Assembly: GCF_000171615.1 (NCBI RefSeq)
Contig: NZ_ABFU01000051.3
Coordinates: forward strand, 1 to 64,000
Source: Bacillus coahuilensis m4-4
Lineage (GTDB): Bacteria > Bacillota > Bacilli > Bacillales > Bacillaceae_K
Direction of reading: 5' to 3'
DNA: 64,000 nt
Shown here: piece by piece, positions 51,791-63,780 of the stretch
Position numbering within the stretch: the stretch's first letter is position 1
Layout: each line of letters starts with the position of its first letter
Position numbers and translations under genes: made by a program
The notes under the pieces: model-generated
The model's input: only the letters and a program-made list of their open reading frames with translations
The model's database searches: none
Told to the model about the DNA's origin: nothing

Positions 51791-52948
51791 AGTTACGCTC
51801 TTGTCTTAAAGGATATAATAATTTCTGTACAATGTGTTCATTTTTTTCTTCAATTTCAGCCTTTCTAGGAATAGGCTGATACATACCATCTGGGTCTGAC
51901 CACGTCGTTGGTAGGGGAACAGGGGACGCATTTTGCCACTTGTCTATCCATGTTAAGGGCAATTCATTAGATGAAAGTGTTTGCTCTGTCATCTCTAACC
52001 AAATTAGTGACCAGGCTCTCGGTACGACACGCCAAATATCGTATCCACCCCCCCCCAACCCGCTATCCACTTACCGTCACAATATTCATGTGCTAATTCA
52101 TGAGCTAGCTTAGGGATTTCTTTATAAATATTCATGGTACATGCAAGGTGAGTTAGAGGATCATGGAAATGAGCATCTGCACCGTTTTGAGTAAGAATAA
52201 CATCGGGTTTAAAAAAGTGTGTTACTTCCCTGAGTGCTGTCTCATAACTTTTTAAAAAGGAGTCATCTTCTGTAAAGGCATCCAGTGGAATGTTAAACGT
52301 ATATCCATAACCTTTTCCACTTCCTCTTTCCGTGATTTGACCAGTACCTGGAAATAAATATCGACCTGTTTCATGAATGGAAAAGGTGCAAACAGATGGA
52401 TCATCATAGAATGACCACTGAACACCGTCCCCGTGATGAGCATCTGTATCCACATATAACACTTTGGCACCATATTTCTGTTGTATATATTTAATGGCTA
52501 CGGAGCTATCATTATATATACAAAATCCTGAAGCTTTCCCTCTAAATCCGTGATGAAGTCCCCCCCCTAAATGTAGAGCATGGTTCTTTCGTCCAGACAT
52601 GACCTCATCTACAGCTGTTAGCGTACCACCTACTAGTAACGAACTAGCATCATGCATTCCAGGAAATATGGGTGTATCGTCTGTACCAATTCCATAACCT
52701 TCCCATTTTTCCTGGGTTAAAATCCCAAGTCCAGCTTGTTTTACCGCCTCAATGAACGATCGTTCATGATTTAATGCCAATTCTGATTCTGTTGCTATCC
52801 TCGGCTCTATTATGTGTTCATCTGATAAAGCACCTATTTCACGAAGTAGACTGACTGTGTGTAATAATCTTTGCTGATTAAATGGGTGATTTTTCGAAAA
52901 TCGATAGTTTAGTAGTTTTTCTGAGAAGATAAAAGAACTATCACTCAT
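51789..52948 (-). CDS. acuC: Acetoin utilization deacetylase AcuC, frame interrupted
   Basis: Class I HDAC-like zinc deacetylase. In B. subtilis AcuC removes the acetyl group that AcuA places on AcsA, so activating acetyl-CoA synthetase. About 386 residues. Motifs: HLGGGLHHG, DTDAHHGDGVQ (metal and catalytic residues), TQNGADAH and GWGGGGYDIWR. One base is missing from the C9 run at 52048-52056; as written the frame turns off at GWGGVDT. The start at ATG 52948 overlaps acuB by 8 bases, and it is the last gene of acuABC. Confidence 0.92.
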
Positions 52949-53591
52949 AAAAACCACCTAGAGCATGTGGCCAAATAACATCTAAATTAGCATCTTGAAA
53001 TGCTTGAATAACTGCCATTGGATTCATTGTGCCAATGCGAAGTACGATAATTTTAAACTGCTCATCTTTAGGATAAGGGTACACAAGAACACTATGTATG
53101 TTGACATGAAAATTCTTCAACACAGAGGTCACTTCATGTAACATCCCTGCTTTATTTGGAACTTTTACTTCTATGTGTGAACCAGGTTGATGAGCTCCTG
53201 TTAACTTAATAAGAGTATATAAGGCATCTTTCGCGGTAATCATTCCAATTAATTTTTGATCTTTCACAATGGGTAGACAACCGATTTGATAATCGTAAAA
53301 AAGCGCAGCAGCTTCTTCAATTAAATCTAATGGGTGACCATAAATGACATCTTCAATCATGATGAGTTTCACTGGTTTTTGTAACTCTTCATCAGACGAG
53401 GTAGCGCTTAAAATGGAAGGTGCTGCATCCTTTAAATCACGGTCACTGACAATGCCTATGACTTCATTTTGATCATTAATGACGGGCAAATGTCGAATTT
53501 TTTTCTCGTTCATTAATCGAATAGCATGTTGAATGGTATCCCATTCATATAATACTGCTACATCCTTGTTCATGATCTCTTCGACTAACAT
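52941..53591 (-). CDS. acuB: AcuB, CBS-pair and ACT domain protein
   Basis: A 216-residue cytosolic protein with two CBS motifs (about 1-60 and 80-135: RHLPVINDQNEVIGIVSDRD and GCLPIVKDQKLIGMITAKDA) that may bind adenine nucleotides. It is followed by an ACT-like C-terminus (VKVPNKAGMLHEVTSVL). It is the middle gene of acuABC; its exact role in acetoin use or AcsA control is not known. The frame is intact, with a start overlapping nothing upstream. Confidence 0.9.
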   Translation of the reverse strand: MLVEEIMNKDVAVLYEWDTIQHAIRLMNEKKIRHLPVINDQNEVIGIVSDRDLKDAAPSILSATSSDEELQKPVKLIMIEDVIYGHPLDLIEEAAALFYDYQIGCLPIVKDQKLIGMITAKDALYTLIKLTGAHQPGSHIEVKVPNKAGMLHEVTSVLKNFHVNIHSVLVYPYPKDEQFKIIVLRIGTMNPMAVIQAFQDANLDVIWPHALGGFYE

Positions 53592-53621
53592 GTCTATCCA
53601 TCCCCTTTGTTTAGACTATCG

Positions 53622-54258
53622 TTAATACATAAATCGATTCATAAATCGTAGTCGATCAAATCTTTCAATTGATTCAGGCTGTATTCTTTTTCCGATACGG
53701 GCCATTAAACAATTGGCCGGGTGAGAGCTAATCTCTGGATCGTCCGTTGCATACCATTCTAATCCACCTGCATTCATCATTTTTTCCATGATTTTGCGGT
53801 ACTCCCATACGTTCAATCCCGTTCCTTTTAAATCCCAATGCCAATAGTATTCTGTTGTAATAATGATATAGTCTTCCATTGCATGATCCATCATGGATAC
53901 TTGTAGCAATGATTTTCCAATGGAACAGCCACGATAATGTGGAATGACTTCAATGGCTCCTAATTCAATTAAATTTTCCATTTTACCTTGAGACCAACGC
54001 TCAAGTGGGTCGGGATACAGGTAAGTAACATAGCCTACGACTGTATTTTGTCTATCTCTTGCTACAATAATTCTTCCTTCGGGTAATCCCGCAATTTCTA
54101 TTAAAGCTTTATGCTGTTTATTTGCTATTCTAAAAGATGTTAAATCTTCATGAAAATCATAGGACGCTAGCTTTTCTGAAGTAATGGGTCCTTCGATGAC
54201 AATCGTTACCTTTTTTTGTTTTCAATTCCTTCGCATTATACGTTTTAGTATGAATCAC
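53622..54258 (-). CDS. acuA: Protein acetyltransferase AcuA (GNAT), frame interrupted
   Basis: A GNAT enzyme that acetylates the active-site lysine of AcsA and switches it off. About 211 residues after repair. The acetyl-CoA loop is HYRGCSIGKSLL. One extra base in T7 at 54211-54217 breaks the frame near codon 17 (ELKTKK|VTIVIEGPITSEKLAS); the visible frame from 53981 is only its C-terminal half. The start at GTG 54258 follows AGGTGGTG. It is divergent from acsA, with a shared control region holding a cre. Confidence 0.88.
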
Positions 54259-54290
54259 AACTTCACCACCTAAACTAGATCGTTATTTTT

Positions 54291-54296
54291 ATTATA
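54291..54296 (-). promoter_or_regulatory. -10 box of the acuABC promoter
   Basis: TATAAT on the minus strand, 33 bases before the acuA start codon. The -35 region would fall on the cre at 54313-54326. Confidence 0.5.
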
Positions 54297-54312
54297 CAGG
54301 ATAATGAAAAAA

Positions 54313-54326
54313 GTAAAGCGTTTTCA
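54313..54326 (-). promoter_or_regulatory. cre site (CcpA operator) in the acuA-acsA interval
   Basis: On the minus strand TGAAAACGCTTTAC matches 12 of 14 positions of cre TGWAANCGNTNWCA. It overlaps the expected acuABC -35 and lies about 63 bases upstream of the acsA -35. B. subtilis acsA and acuABC are known CcpA targets. Confidence 0.65.
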
Positions 54327-54388
54327 ACTAACTTTCATAGAAGAAATATTGTCGAAAAAAACTGCTAGTAAGAGAAGATATTAAAAAA

Positions 54389-54417
54389 TTGAGAATATTT
54401 GGTCCTTATATTATAAT
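54389..54417 (+). promoter_or_regulatory. Candidate sigma-A promoter of acsA
   Basis: TTGAGA (54389-54394) and TATAAT (54412-54417) with 17 bases between, 33 bases before the start codon. Confidence 0.7.
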
Positions 54418-54449
54418 GGGGGATAACAAGGGCAAAGGGGGATATGCTT

Positions 54450-56167
54450 GTGAAATTGGAAGCGTTACCAACGGTAAAGGGGAATTACAACCTAATTGAC
54501 TATAAAACTATGTCTACTGACTTTCAGTGGAGTGATGTAGAAAAAGAATTTACCTGGTCGAAAACAGGACGGGTAAATGTTGCATATGAAGCCATTGACC
54601 GCCATGCAGAATCATTTCGAAAAAATAAAATTGCATTATATTACAGAGATGCAGAAAGAAATGAAAAATATACGTATAAAGAAATGAAGGAATGGTCTAA
54701 TCGGGCAGCTAACGTACTTAAATCAACCGCAGAAGTAGAGAAGGGCGATCGTGTTTTTGTATTTATGCCAAGACAGCCTGAACTATATTTTGCCGTTTTA
54801 GGTGCAATTAAATTAGGTGCTATTGTCGGCCCATTATTTGAAGCGTTTATGTCAGGAGCTGTTCGAGATCGGTTACAGGATAGCGAGGCGAAAGTACTAA
54901 TTACCACTCCAGAGCTGCTTGAGCGTGTTCCTGTAGAAGAGCTTCCTGCACTCCAACATATAGTATTAGTTGGGGAGGATGTAAAAGAAGAGGGGAAGAT
55001 TGTTAACTTTTTAACTCATCTTCAGAGTGCAAGTAAACATGCACAAATCGAATGGGTAGATCGACATGATGGCTTAGTTTTACACTATACGTCTGGTTCT
55101 ACAGGAAAGCCTAAAGGTGTACTTCATGTACATAATAGCATGATTCAACACTATCAAACAGCAAAGTGGGTTCTAGACTTAAAGGAAGAAGATGTGTATT
55201 GGTGTACAGCAGACCCAGGGTGGGTGACAGGTACGGCATACGGAATGTTTGGACCATGGTTAACAGGGGCTTCTAATGTAATTGTTGGAGGTAGATTTAA
55301 TCCTTCTACTTGGTATGAAATGATTGAAGACCTTGGAGTAACTGTATGGTACAGTGCTCCGACCGCATTTAGAATGCTAATGGGTGCGGGTGATGAGTTG
55401 GTTCAGTCCTATAATCTGTCATCATTAAGGCATATTTTAAGTGTAGGTGAACCATTAAATCCTGAAGTTATTCGATGGGGAATGAAAGTGTTCCATCAAC
55501 GCATTCATGATACTTGGTGGATGACAGAGACAGGAGCACAGGTAATTTGTAACTATCCATGCCTTGAAATCAAGCCAGGTAGTATGGGAAAACCTATTCC
55601 AGGAGTGAAGGCGGCGATTGTAGACGATAGAGGAAATGAATTACCACCATATACAATGGGCAATTTAGCTGTTAAAAAAGGGTGGCCTTCGATGATGTAT
55701 ACGATCTGGAATAACAAAGAAAAGTACGAAAGCTACTTTATGCCTGGCGATTGGTATGTTTCAGGAGATTCCGCCTATATGGATGAAGACGGGTATTTCT
55801 GGTTCCAAGGAAGAATTGATGACGTCATTATGACATCAGGTGAACGTGTAGGACCATTTGAAGTAGAGAGCAAATTAGTTGAGCATCCAGCTGTTGCGGA
55901 AGCTGGCGTCATCGGAAAGCCTGATCCATTACGCGGGGAGATTATCAAAGCCTTCGTAGCTTTACGAGAAGGCTACACAGAATCAGATGAGCTAAAAGAA
56001 GAAATTCGCACATTTGTAAAAGAGGGCTCGCTTCTCATGCGGCTCCTCGTGAAATTGAATTTAAAGAAAAACTACCAAAGACAAGAAGTGGGAAGATCAT
56101 GCGTAGAGTATTGAAGGCATGGGAGCTTGATTTACCCACAGGTGACTTGTCAACCATGGAGGACTAA
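54450..56167 (+). CDS. acsA: Acetyl-CoA synthetase AcsA, frame interrupted near the end
   Basis: Activates acetate to acetyl-CoA through acetyl-AMP. About 572 residues after repair, the B. subtilis length. The AMP-forming core has [14 protein letters not shown] and the motif WMTETGAQ, and the hinge [22 protein letters not shown]. One G is missing at 56024-56026; the restored end [15 protein letters not shown] holds the catalytic lysine that AcuA acetylates and AcuC frees. As written that lysine is lost. Start GTG 54450 has AAAGGGGGA 7 bases upstream; ATG 54444 is too close. Confidence 0.93.
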
Positions 56168-56205
56168 TAAAAAGAATCCGATTCAACTGAATCGGATTCT
56201 TTTGC
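56168..56205. terminator. Terminator between acsA and the PBP gene
   Basis: AAAAGAATCCGATTCA pairs with TGAATCGGATTCTTTT with a short loop. It serves both convergent genes. Confidence 0.9.
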
Positions 56206-59122
56206 TTATTCTTCTGGATCCTCTGGTTCTTCAGGCTCTACAGGAGGAGTTTCTGGTTCTTCAGGCTCTGCTGGTGGTTCTTCTGGTTTAGGATCCGGTT
56301 TATCTTCTTTTGGTGGATCTTTTTTGTCATCTTTTGGCTTGTCAGGTTTCTCAGGGTTTTCTTTAGGAGGTTCTCCCACTCTAACTACATTAGATGCCGG
56401 TGATTCGTTACCTGCTACATCAACTGCAACAACGATGTATTCCCCATTACCAGCAGCAACAGAGAAGCTTTCATCAGACTTTTTAATAGCTACTTTTGCT
56501 CGTTTTCCATCTTTTACAGAGTATACTCTGTAGCCTATTACATCCCCACTCGACGAAGGTGTCCACGTAATAGCTGTATTCTTTGCTGTTACATTCACCT
56601 TATTTGGGATACTACCATCGTCTTCAATTTTATTTTCCGCCACAAGAATATTTTTATATTTCTCGTTATTATCTGGAAACAGCTCTCTTGGATCAGCACT
56701 TGCTCCTTGCATAATCTCTTTAATGAAATCAGGATTTAAGATAACGCCAGGATAAGAGAATTCTTCAGGAGTTGAAGGAAGAGCTAAATACTTCTTATCA
56801 TTAATAAGTACATACCGGCTCTTGATTAAACTATCGTCAACTTCTGTAGGCACGTATTGTGCATTAAATAACCCAGTTTCAACAAGACCAGCTTCAGAGC
56901 ATGCGTCAGAAGGAATTTTACCGGAAATACTACAGAACGATCTTGAGACAATTCCACCTGGCATTTCAAAGCGAGTGGAAGGATCAATTAACTCTTTATC
57001 TACGTTATAAGCAGAATTCAATAGCTTACTCCATAGCTTTAAATTACGAGTACTATAATTCTCATATGCACTTGGCTCAAGTGAGGTATTGTCATCATAT
57101 CCAATCCACGTCCCAAATGTAATGTTCGGATTTGCTGCGACAAACCAGGCGTCACGATAATTCTGACTTGTTCCTGATTTTCCTGCAAAATCGCTAGAAA
57201 ATTGTAATAATGAATTGATGCGACTACCAGTCCCATATTCTACTACATCTCTCATCATATCAATCGTTAAGTAGGCGGTTTGTGGTGAAAATACTTCTTG
57301 TGCTTCAATTTTGTGTTCGTACACCACATTGCCATCTTTATCTAGAATCTTATCAATCATATAGGCATCAATGAATTGACCACCATTAGCAAACGTTGTG
57401 TAGGCATTCACGTTTTCTTCTAAGGTTACACCTTCAGTTAAACCACCTAAGGCAAGAGAAAGGGCACCGTAATCTCCTTTTACTAGACTAGTAAAGCCCA
57501 TTTTCTCTAAGTACTTAATTGGTTCGCGATTTATAATTTTTGAATGTAACCAAACCGCAGGTGTGTTATATGAATAAGCTAACGCTTTATCAGCTGGCAT
57601 GATTCCTTTGATATTGTTTCCATAGTTTCCTGGAGTATAAGGGTCTTGTCCAGGTATATTATACGTAAAGTTAGCATCGATGACAGGCGACTTTGTGCCA
57701 ATAACACCATACTCAAGTGCAGGTGCATAGACTAGAAGAGGCTTCATAGTTGATCCATTTTGTCTAGTCGTTTGTGTGGCGTGGTTAATATTTTCAAGTT
57801 CAAAATCACGTCCACCAACAAAGCTCAAAATTTTACCTGTCTTATTTTCTATAAGGAGGGCACCGGTTTGAACAGGCTGTTGTACTTGAACTTCTTCACC
57901 TGTCTCTTCATCCGTTTTAGTTCTTGTATAAGTTTCTCCGTAATTTTCATATTCATCTTTTGCAACCTGCATAGCGTCATACATTTCCTTATGGATAGTT
58001 GAATGAATCTCATATCCACTTTGACGCATATCACGATCAGCTAATGTGTAATATTTAGAATAAAGTTCAGAGCTTGCTTCTAAATCCGCTTTTGTTATAC
58101 CGTCTTTCTCCGCTAGCATATACATAATAATTTCTTTTGCTCTATTTTCAAGCTCTTGAGTTAAATAAGGATATTCATCTTTAGGATCTTCCTTACTTGA
58201 AATAAAGTCATCTTTAATATTGTAATTGATCGCAGAGTTAAATTCTTCTTCTGTTAAATAACCTTCTTCAAACATTCTTGTTAAGACGGTTTTCATTCGA
58301 TTCATTCCATCTGCTAGACCTTCATCCGATTTGACTACACCTTGGTTCGTAAAAGGCGTGTAGGCAAATGGTGCTTGAGGAAGTCCAGCAATAAAGGCAG
58401 CTTGTGGGATAGATAGGTCTTTTGCGTCTACACCAAAAATCCCTTGTGCTGCTGCTTGAACACCAGCTACATTATTTCCCGAGGAATTTCGGCCGAAGGT
58501 GGCTACATTTAAGTACGCTTCTAAAATTTCTTCTTTCTCAAAAAAACGCTCTAAACGAAGAGCTAATATCATTTCTTTCGCTTTTCGCTCAAAAGAGACC
58601 TCATTCGTTAAGATTTGGTTTTTAATTAATTGCTGGGTAAGCGTACTACCACCAGATTGTACTGCTGAGTTCGTGAATTCTTGGAATACAGCACGAAGTA
58701 CCGCCTTAGGCACGACACCATCATGTACTTCAAAGTATTCATCCTCTGTTGCAATTAAGGCTTGCTTTAAATGTTCTGAGACATCGTTAATTGAAATCTC
58801 TTCGCGAAGGATATCTGCTTGCATTTCACCAAGAAATACATTATTAGCAAAATAAAGCTCCGATGTTTCTTCATAATTATAGATATCCTTTTTCATACTC
58901 TCATAGGATCTTACTTTCTCGTCTTTAACAAGGGAAGCAAAATATCCTGCTCCAACACCGCCAGCAAATGCTGATACTAAAACAAGTGTAATAACGGTAA
59001 TTAAAGTTAAATTCCAAAATACTCCCGCTGAAATTCTTAAAGACTTATGAAGTTTTCTATTGTTGAAAAAAGAAAGTACGGGTTGAAGAAATTCTTTTTA
59101 ATTGGTTCCATTTTGTATTCAT
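56206..59122 (-). CDS. Class A penicillin-binding protein (PBP1A family), frame interrupted at the N-terminus
   Basis: A bifunctional peptidoglycan glycosyltransferase and transpeptidase anchored by one helix (about 30-55). About 971 residues after repair. The GT51 domain has ATEDEYFEVHDG and GGSTLTQQLIKN; the transpeptidase has STMKP (SxxK), SYN and KSGTS (KTG). After that come a fibronectin type III-like module (NKVNVTAKNTAITWTP ... SPASNVV) and a Pro/Glu/Lys-rich tail. One extra A (T5 at 59095-59099) breaks codon 10; with it fixed MNTKWNQLKEFLQPVLSF runs into the membrane helix. ATG 58896 is internal. Confidence 0.9.
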
Positions 59123-59205
59123 TCAATCAATCCCCCTAAAATCTACTATATTATAGCATAAATTCATGTCTGCAAATAAAATTTCATAAGATTTCCATAT
59201 TGTAT

Positions 59206-59234
59206 TTGACAAAACAAGCAGTAATATGTTAAAA
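59206..59234 (+). promoter_or_regulatory. Candidate sigma-A promoter of the tyrS T-box transcript
   Basis: TTGACA (59206-59211) is 17 bases from TTAAAA (59229-59234). The -35 is perfect and the -10 modest. It precedes the T-box leader. Confidence 0.5.
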
Positions 59235-59254
59235 ATCATCTATACACTTACAAT

Positions 59255-59497
59255 AACAAAAGCGACGAATGGAATAAGTAGCGAGCATGTCCCTATTAAA
59301 GAGAGCTAGTGGCTGGTGGGAACTAGTATAAACATGAACGTGAATTACCTCCATGAGCAATGATTCTGAACCTTTTACATTAGGAATCATCGGTTAATTC
59401 CGTTATCTTAGTAAAGATGAGAATAGATCACTATTCTTAAGCTTGGGTGGTACCGCGTCTTAAAAAACGTCCCTGCATATTGCAGGGGCGTTTTATT
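59255..59497 (+). promoter_or_regulatory. T-box riboswitch controlling tyrS
   Basis: The leader holds the T-box sequence GGGTGGTACCGCG (59445-59457), just before a terminator (GTCCCTGCA / TGCAGGGGC with T tract, 59463-59496). A likely specifier is TAC at 59346-59348, the tyrosine codon, in the stem I bulge after GAACGTGAAT. Uncharged tRNA-Tyr would bind both sites and prevent termination. This explains the 395 gene-free bases before tyrS. Confidence 0.92.
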
Positions 59498-59517
59498 ATG
59501 TAAAGGAGGAAAAGTAA

Positions 59518-60777
<1,260 letters not shown>

Positions 60778-60778
60778 T

Positions 60779-60812
60779 AGAAAGGCGTCTGGTTTTATCA
60801 GACGCCTTTTTA
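60779..60812 (+). terminator. Terminator of tyrS
   Basis: AAAGGCGTCTG pairs with CAGACGCCTTT and runs into TTTTT. It lies inside the uncorrected tyrS frame. Confidence 0.9.
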
Positions 60813-60898
60813 CGTTATCAGAAGAATTTCAAGGATTTTAAAATGAAAATGAACGAATGATGGGCTTAGCGACTCATAGTAGAAAGAGGGGTGAAAAG

Positions 60899-61439
60899 AT
60901 GTCCATAGAGAGGTTGGTAAAAAAAGACGAAAAAAGGTGATAAACTTGCTTTGCTTGAGTTAATCTCAAATGAACAAGATAGCTATTATCGACTTTCCTA
61001 TTCCTATCTAGGAAATGAAAGCGATGCAATGGACGCGCTTGAAGATATGATTGTTATACTCTATGAAAAAATTAATTCTCTCAAGAAAGAGGAATCATTT
61101 TATAGTTGGAGCAAAACAATTCTAGTAAATAGGTGTAAAGCCAATTTACGGAACCAAAAGAAAGTCATTCCACTAGATGATATGGAGAGGAGAGTGGAGA
61201 ACGGGTCAACCTCGTTCCACCAATTTTTACGTGTGGAGAGTTTAATTGATTTAAACAATGCTCTTAGCCAAATAAGCGAAGAGCAAAAAGAAGCCATTCT
61301 ATTAAAATACATTCATGATTTTGATACTCATACAATTGCTCGAATGACCAATGTGCCAGAAGGAACCGTAAAATCGAGAGTTCATACTGGATTAGGGAAG
61401 ATGAGAAACTACCTTGAAAGGAGAGAATGGAATGAATAA
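60899..61439 (+). CDS. ECF-type RNA polymerase sigma factor, frame interrupted
   Basis: A sigma-70 family factor of the extracytoplasmic function class, about 179 residues. Region 2 is SYSYLGNESDAMDALEDMIV and region 4 ends MTNVPEGTVKSRVHTGLGKMRN. One extra A in A6 at 60930-60935 breaks codon 12; the repaired start MSIERLVKKDEKGDKLALLE begins at ATG 60899 with AGAGGGGTG upstream. It overlaps the DUF4179 gene by 8 bases, the usual sigma/anti-sigma arrangement. Its regulon is unknown. Confidence 0.85.
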
Positions 61440-62784
61440 GGAACAGGTATGGTTAAAAGAGGCAAAAGCAAAGCTTGCTTCAGTTAAAGCACCCTCCGAT
61501 TTCGATCAGAGACTTCAAACAAGATTACATTCAGTACCTATACGTAAAAGTAAGGTTCAACCATTGAAGTACACAAGTATAGCGATTATGGCAGTAGTCT
61601 TTTTACTAGTAGCTGGTTACAACTTTCCTGTGCTTGCTTTTTACGGGAAAAGTTTGTTTGAATTTGATTCCATTACATCAGAGAATATCCAGAAATTAAA
61701 TGAGCAGGGAGAAGGGCAAGAAGTTGGAAAACAAGTCAACTTAGCGGATGGTACGATATTATCCATTCATGGTGTGATGTCAGATGCTAATCAGTTCGTA
61801 GTATTTTACTCTCTAGAAAATTCTAAGAGGGTAAAAGAAAATTTAGATTACTTCCATCCAAAATACGTTTCTGGATTTCTTACCAATTCAACGGTTTCAA
61901 GTGGGGTTGCAGAATGGAAGGAAGAAGGTAATCGGTTGATAGGTACGTATACATTCGATGGAGTGAATCCTTTCGCGAAAAAGTTAACGATTCATTATTC
62001 TTCTGAGTCAGATAAAGGAACGGAGTCAAAATCCGTCACGTTTCCATATAAAATGCAAGAAGCCATGAAAGAACAAGTGAACATTCGTATAGATCAAGAA
62101 GTAGAGGTTGATAAAGGTTCTTTAACGTTTAGCTCAATGAAAGCAACGCCTATGCAAACAATAATTAAGGGCTCATTAAACGTTGAAAATGGCGACCGAG
62201 TAGATTCATTATTTTCAGATACAATCTTGATAGCTAATGGGGAAGAAGTCTTGATGACAGGATCAAGTGTATCTTCAGGATTATTAGGCGATCAATTTGA
62301 GTTACGATTTGATGCGTTACCAGAGAACTTGAATTCTCTCGAGTTAGTCATACAAAAGTTTGTAGGGTATCACTCAATTAATGAGAGCTTTCCATTGTCC
62401 AATCAAACAACTATTGAGTTAGGAAAAAGGAAAACATTAGGGATCACCTCCATTCAAGATGACAATGAAGTTGTTGAAGTACGTGTCGAAACGGAGCCTA
62501 ACGTTATGCTTGATGGGGTTTTTGTGTTAGATGAAGATGGTAAGCAAGCTGAAATTCAAACCACGGTTGGTCATGAACTTTCACAAAGTGAAAATGGAGA
62601 GCCGATACAAAGTCGGACATGGCTTTTTCCGTCCTTAGATACTATTTCCTCTATCTATATTGAGGGGATGCATTTTTTGGAAGAGGTACAAGAGAAAATT
62701 ATCATAGTTGATGAATCAATAAAAAAAAAACCTAGACCAAAGGCAGGTTTTTTTACTATTAACGAGAGTAGAACTCAACGATAA
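61432..62784 (+). CDS. DUF4179 membrane anti-sigma factor
   Basis: A 450-residue protein (about 434 if ended at 62735). A short cytosolic N-terminus (1-50, sigma-binding) is followed by one membrane helix ([19 protein letters not shown]) and a large outer beta-rich DUF4179-like region. The pairing and overlap with the ECF gene mark it as its anti-sigma. The start at ATG 61432 has AAAGGAG 8 bases before. As written the tail runs through the rpsD terminator; adding one A to the A10 run 62721-62730 would stop it at TAG 62733, which is more likely. Confidence 0.78.
   Translation: MNKEQVWLKEAKAKLASVKAPSDFDQRLQTRLHSVPIRKSKVQPLKYTSIAIMAVVFLLVAGYNFPVLAFYGKSLFEFDSITSENIQKLNEQGEGQEVGKQVNLADGTILSIHGVMSDANQFVVFYSLENSKRVKENLDYFHPKYVSGFLTNSTVSSGVAEWKEEGNRLIGTYTFDGVNPFAKKLTIHYSSESDKGTESKSVTFPYKMQEAMKEQVNIRIDQEVEVDKGSLTFSSMKATPMQTIIKGSLNVENGDRVDSLFSDTILIANGEEVLMTGSSVSSGLLGDQFELRFDALPENLNSLELVIQKFVGYHSINESFPLSNQTTIELGKRKTLGITSIQDDNEVVEVRVETEPNVMLDGVFVLDEDGKQAEIQTTVGHELSQSENGEPIQSRTWLFPSLDTISSIYIEGMHFLEEVQEKIIIVDESIKKKPRPKAGFFTINESRTQR
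62720..62757. terminator. Terminator shared with rpsD
   Basis: AAAAAACCT (62725-62733) pairs with AGGTTTTTT after a loop, with A and T tracts on both sides. It serves the convergent rpsD and anti-sigma transcripts. Confidence 0.8.
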
Positions 62785-63361
62785 GAGCTTCGTTAATTTC
62801 AGCAGGTAATTCAGAACGCTCTGGTAAACGGTTGAACGTACCTTCTAATTTGTCAGCATCGAAAGTAAGGTATTCAGGAACGAAGTTATTTACTTCGATT
62901 GCTTCTTTGATGATGTCAAGGTTGCGAGACTTTTCACGAACTCCGATTACTTGACCAGGTTGTACGCGGAAAGATGGGATATCTACGCGGCTACCATTCA
63001 CAAGAACGTGACCGTGGTTAACAAGTTGGCGAGCTTGACGACGAGTACGAGCAAGACCTAAACGGTATACTACGTTATCAAGACGGCACTCTAGAAGAAC
63101 CATGAAGTTCTCACCGTGTTTACCTTGAATTTTTGCAGCTTTATCAAAAAGATTACGGAATTGGCGCTCATTTACACCATACATGTGACGAAGCTTTTGC
63201 TTCTCCTGTAATTGTAAACCGTATTCAGAAAGTTTCTTACGTTGGTTAGGACCGTGTGGACCTGGAGCGTAAGGACGCTTTTCTAATTCTTTTCCTGTTC
63301 CGCTTAATGAAATGCCAAGACGACGAGATAATTTCCAAGATGGACCTGTATAACGAGCCAT
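62759..63361 (-). CDS. rpsD: 30S ribosomal protein S4
   Basis: A 200-residue primary 16S rRNA binding protein that starts 30S assembly. [18 protein letters not shown] and the S4 domain ([34 protein letters not shown]) are unmistakable. The frame is intact. In bacilli rpsD is away from the main ribosomal cluster, beside tyrS, as here, and S4 represses its own mRNA through the leader. Start ATG 63361 follows GGAGGAG. Confidence 0.98.
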   Translation of the reverse strand: MARYTGPSWKLSRRLGISLSGTGKELEKRPYAPGPHGPNQRKKLSEYGLQLQEKQKLRHMYGVNERQFRNLFDKAAKIQGKHGENFMVLLECRLDNVVYRLGLARTRRQARQLVNHGHVLVNGSRVDIPSFRVQPGQVIGVREKSRNLDIIKEAIEVNNFVPEYLTFDADKLEGTFNRLPERSELPAEINEALIVEFYSR

Positions 63362-63546
63362 AGTGTGACTCCTCCTTCAAATGTTTTTATTTTGTTGTAA
63401 AATAAAAACAGATATATGAACTCATTCTGTGTATTTTATTTTCATGTACCTTCGCCCTAGCAGCAGAGGGTTACGAGATACACCTCAATTATAGAGGAAT
63501 AAAATACGCTCACAATGCACATATAAAGGCTGCATTATTTTACACA
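63362..63546 (-). ncRNA. rpsD leader, candidate S4 autoregulatory RNA
   Basis: About 185 bases between the promoter and the rpsD start on the minus strand. It contains GTATCTCGTAACCCTCTGC, a stretch that could fold as in known S4 leaders, and paired TTTTTATTTTAC/AAAATAAAAAC near the ribosome binding site. The class is known in bacilli; folding was not computed. Confidence 0.5.
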
Positions 63547-63552
63547 ACGACC

Positions 63553-63581
63553 ATTATATGATGAATTTACTCAATAGTCAA
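63553..63581 (-). promoter_or_regulatory. Sigma-A promoter of rpsD
   Basis: On the minus strand TTGACT (63576-63581) and TATAAT (63553-63558) with exactly 17 bases between. The interval 63582-63780 towards the next gene holds no ORF and a TATAAT at 63690-63695 that may serve that gene. Confidence 0.8.
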
Positions 63582-63780
63582 GAGGAACTCCGCATTACTT
63601 ATGATCAGATAGACTCTTCCCAATGGAAGAATTCATATCTTTAAGGAGAAGTAAACAAAACTTATATATGAAATGATTTGGTCCTATGCTATAATTTTTC
63701 ATATGGAACGTGAATATAGGAATGCTAATAAGTAGATTAAGATTACAATGATTATAAATAACAAAAAAAGAGTGAATCTA

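Noticed and set aside
60778-60860. Longer C-terminus of TyrS.
   Set aside because: It is coded by the terminator hairpin; the family end is reached at 60777 after fixing two short runs.
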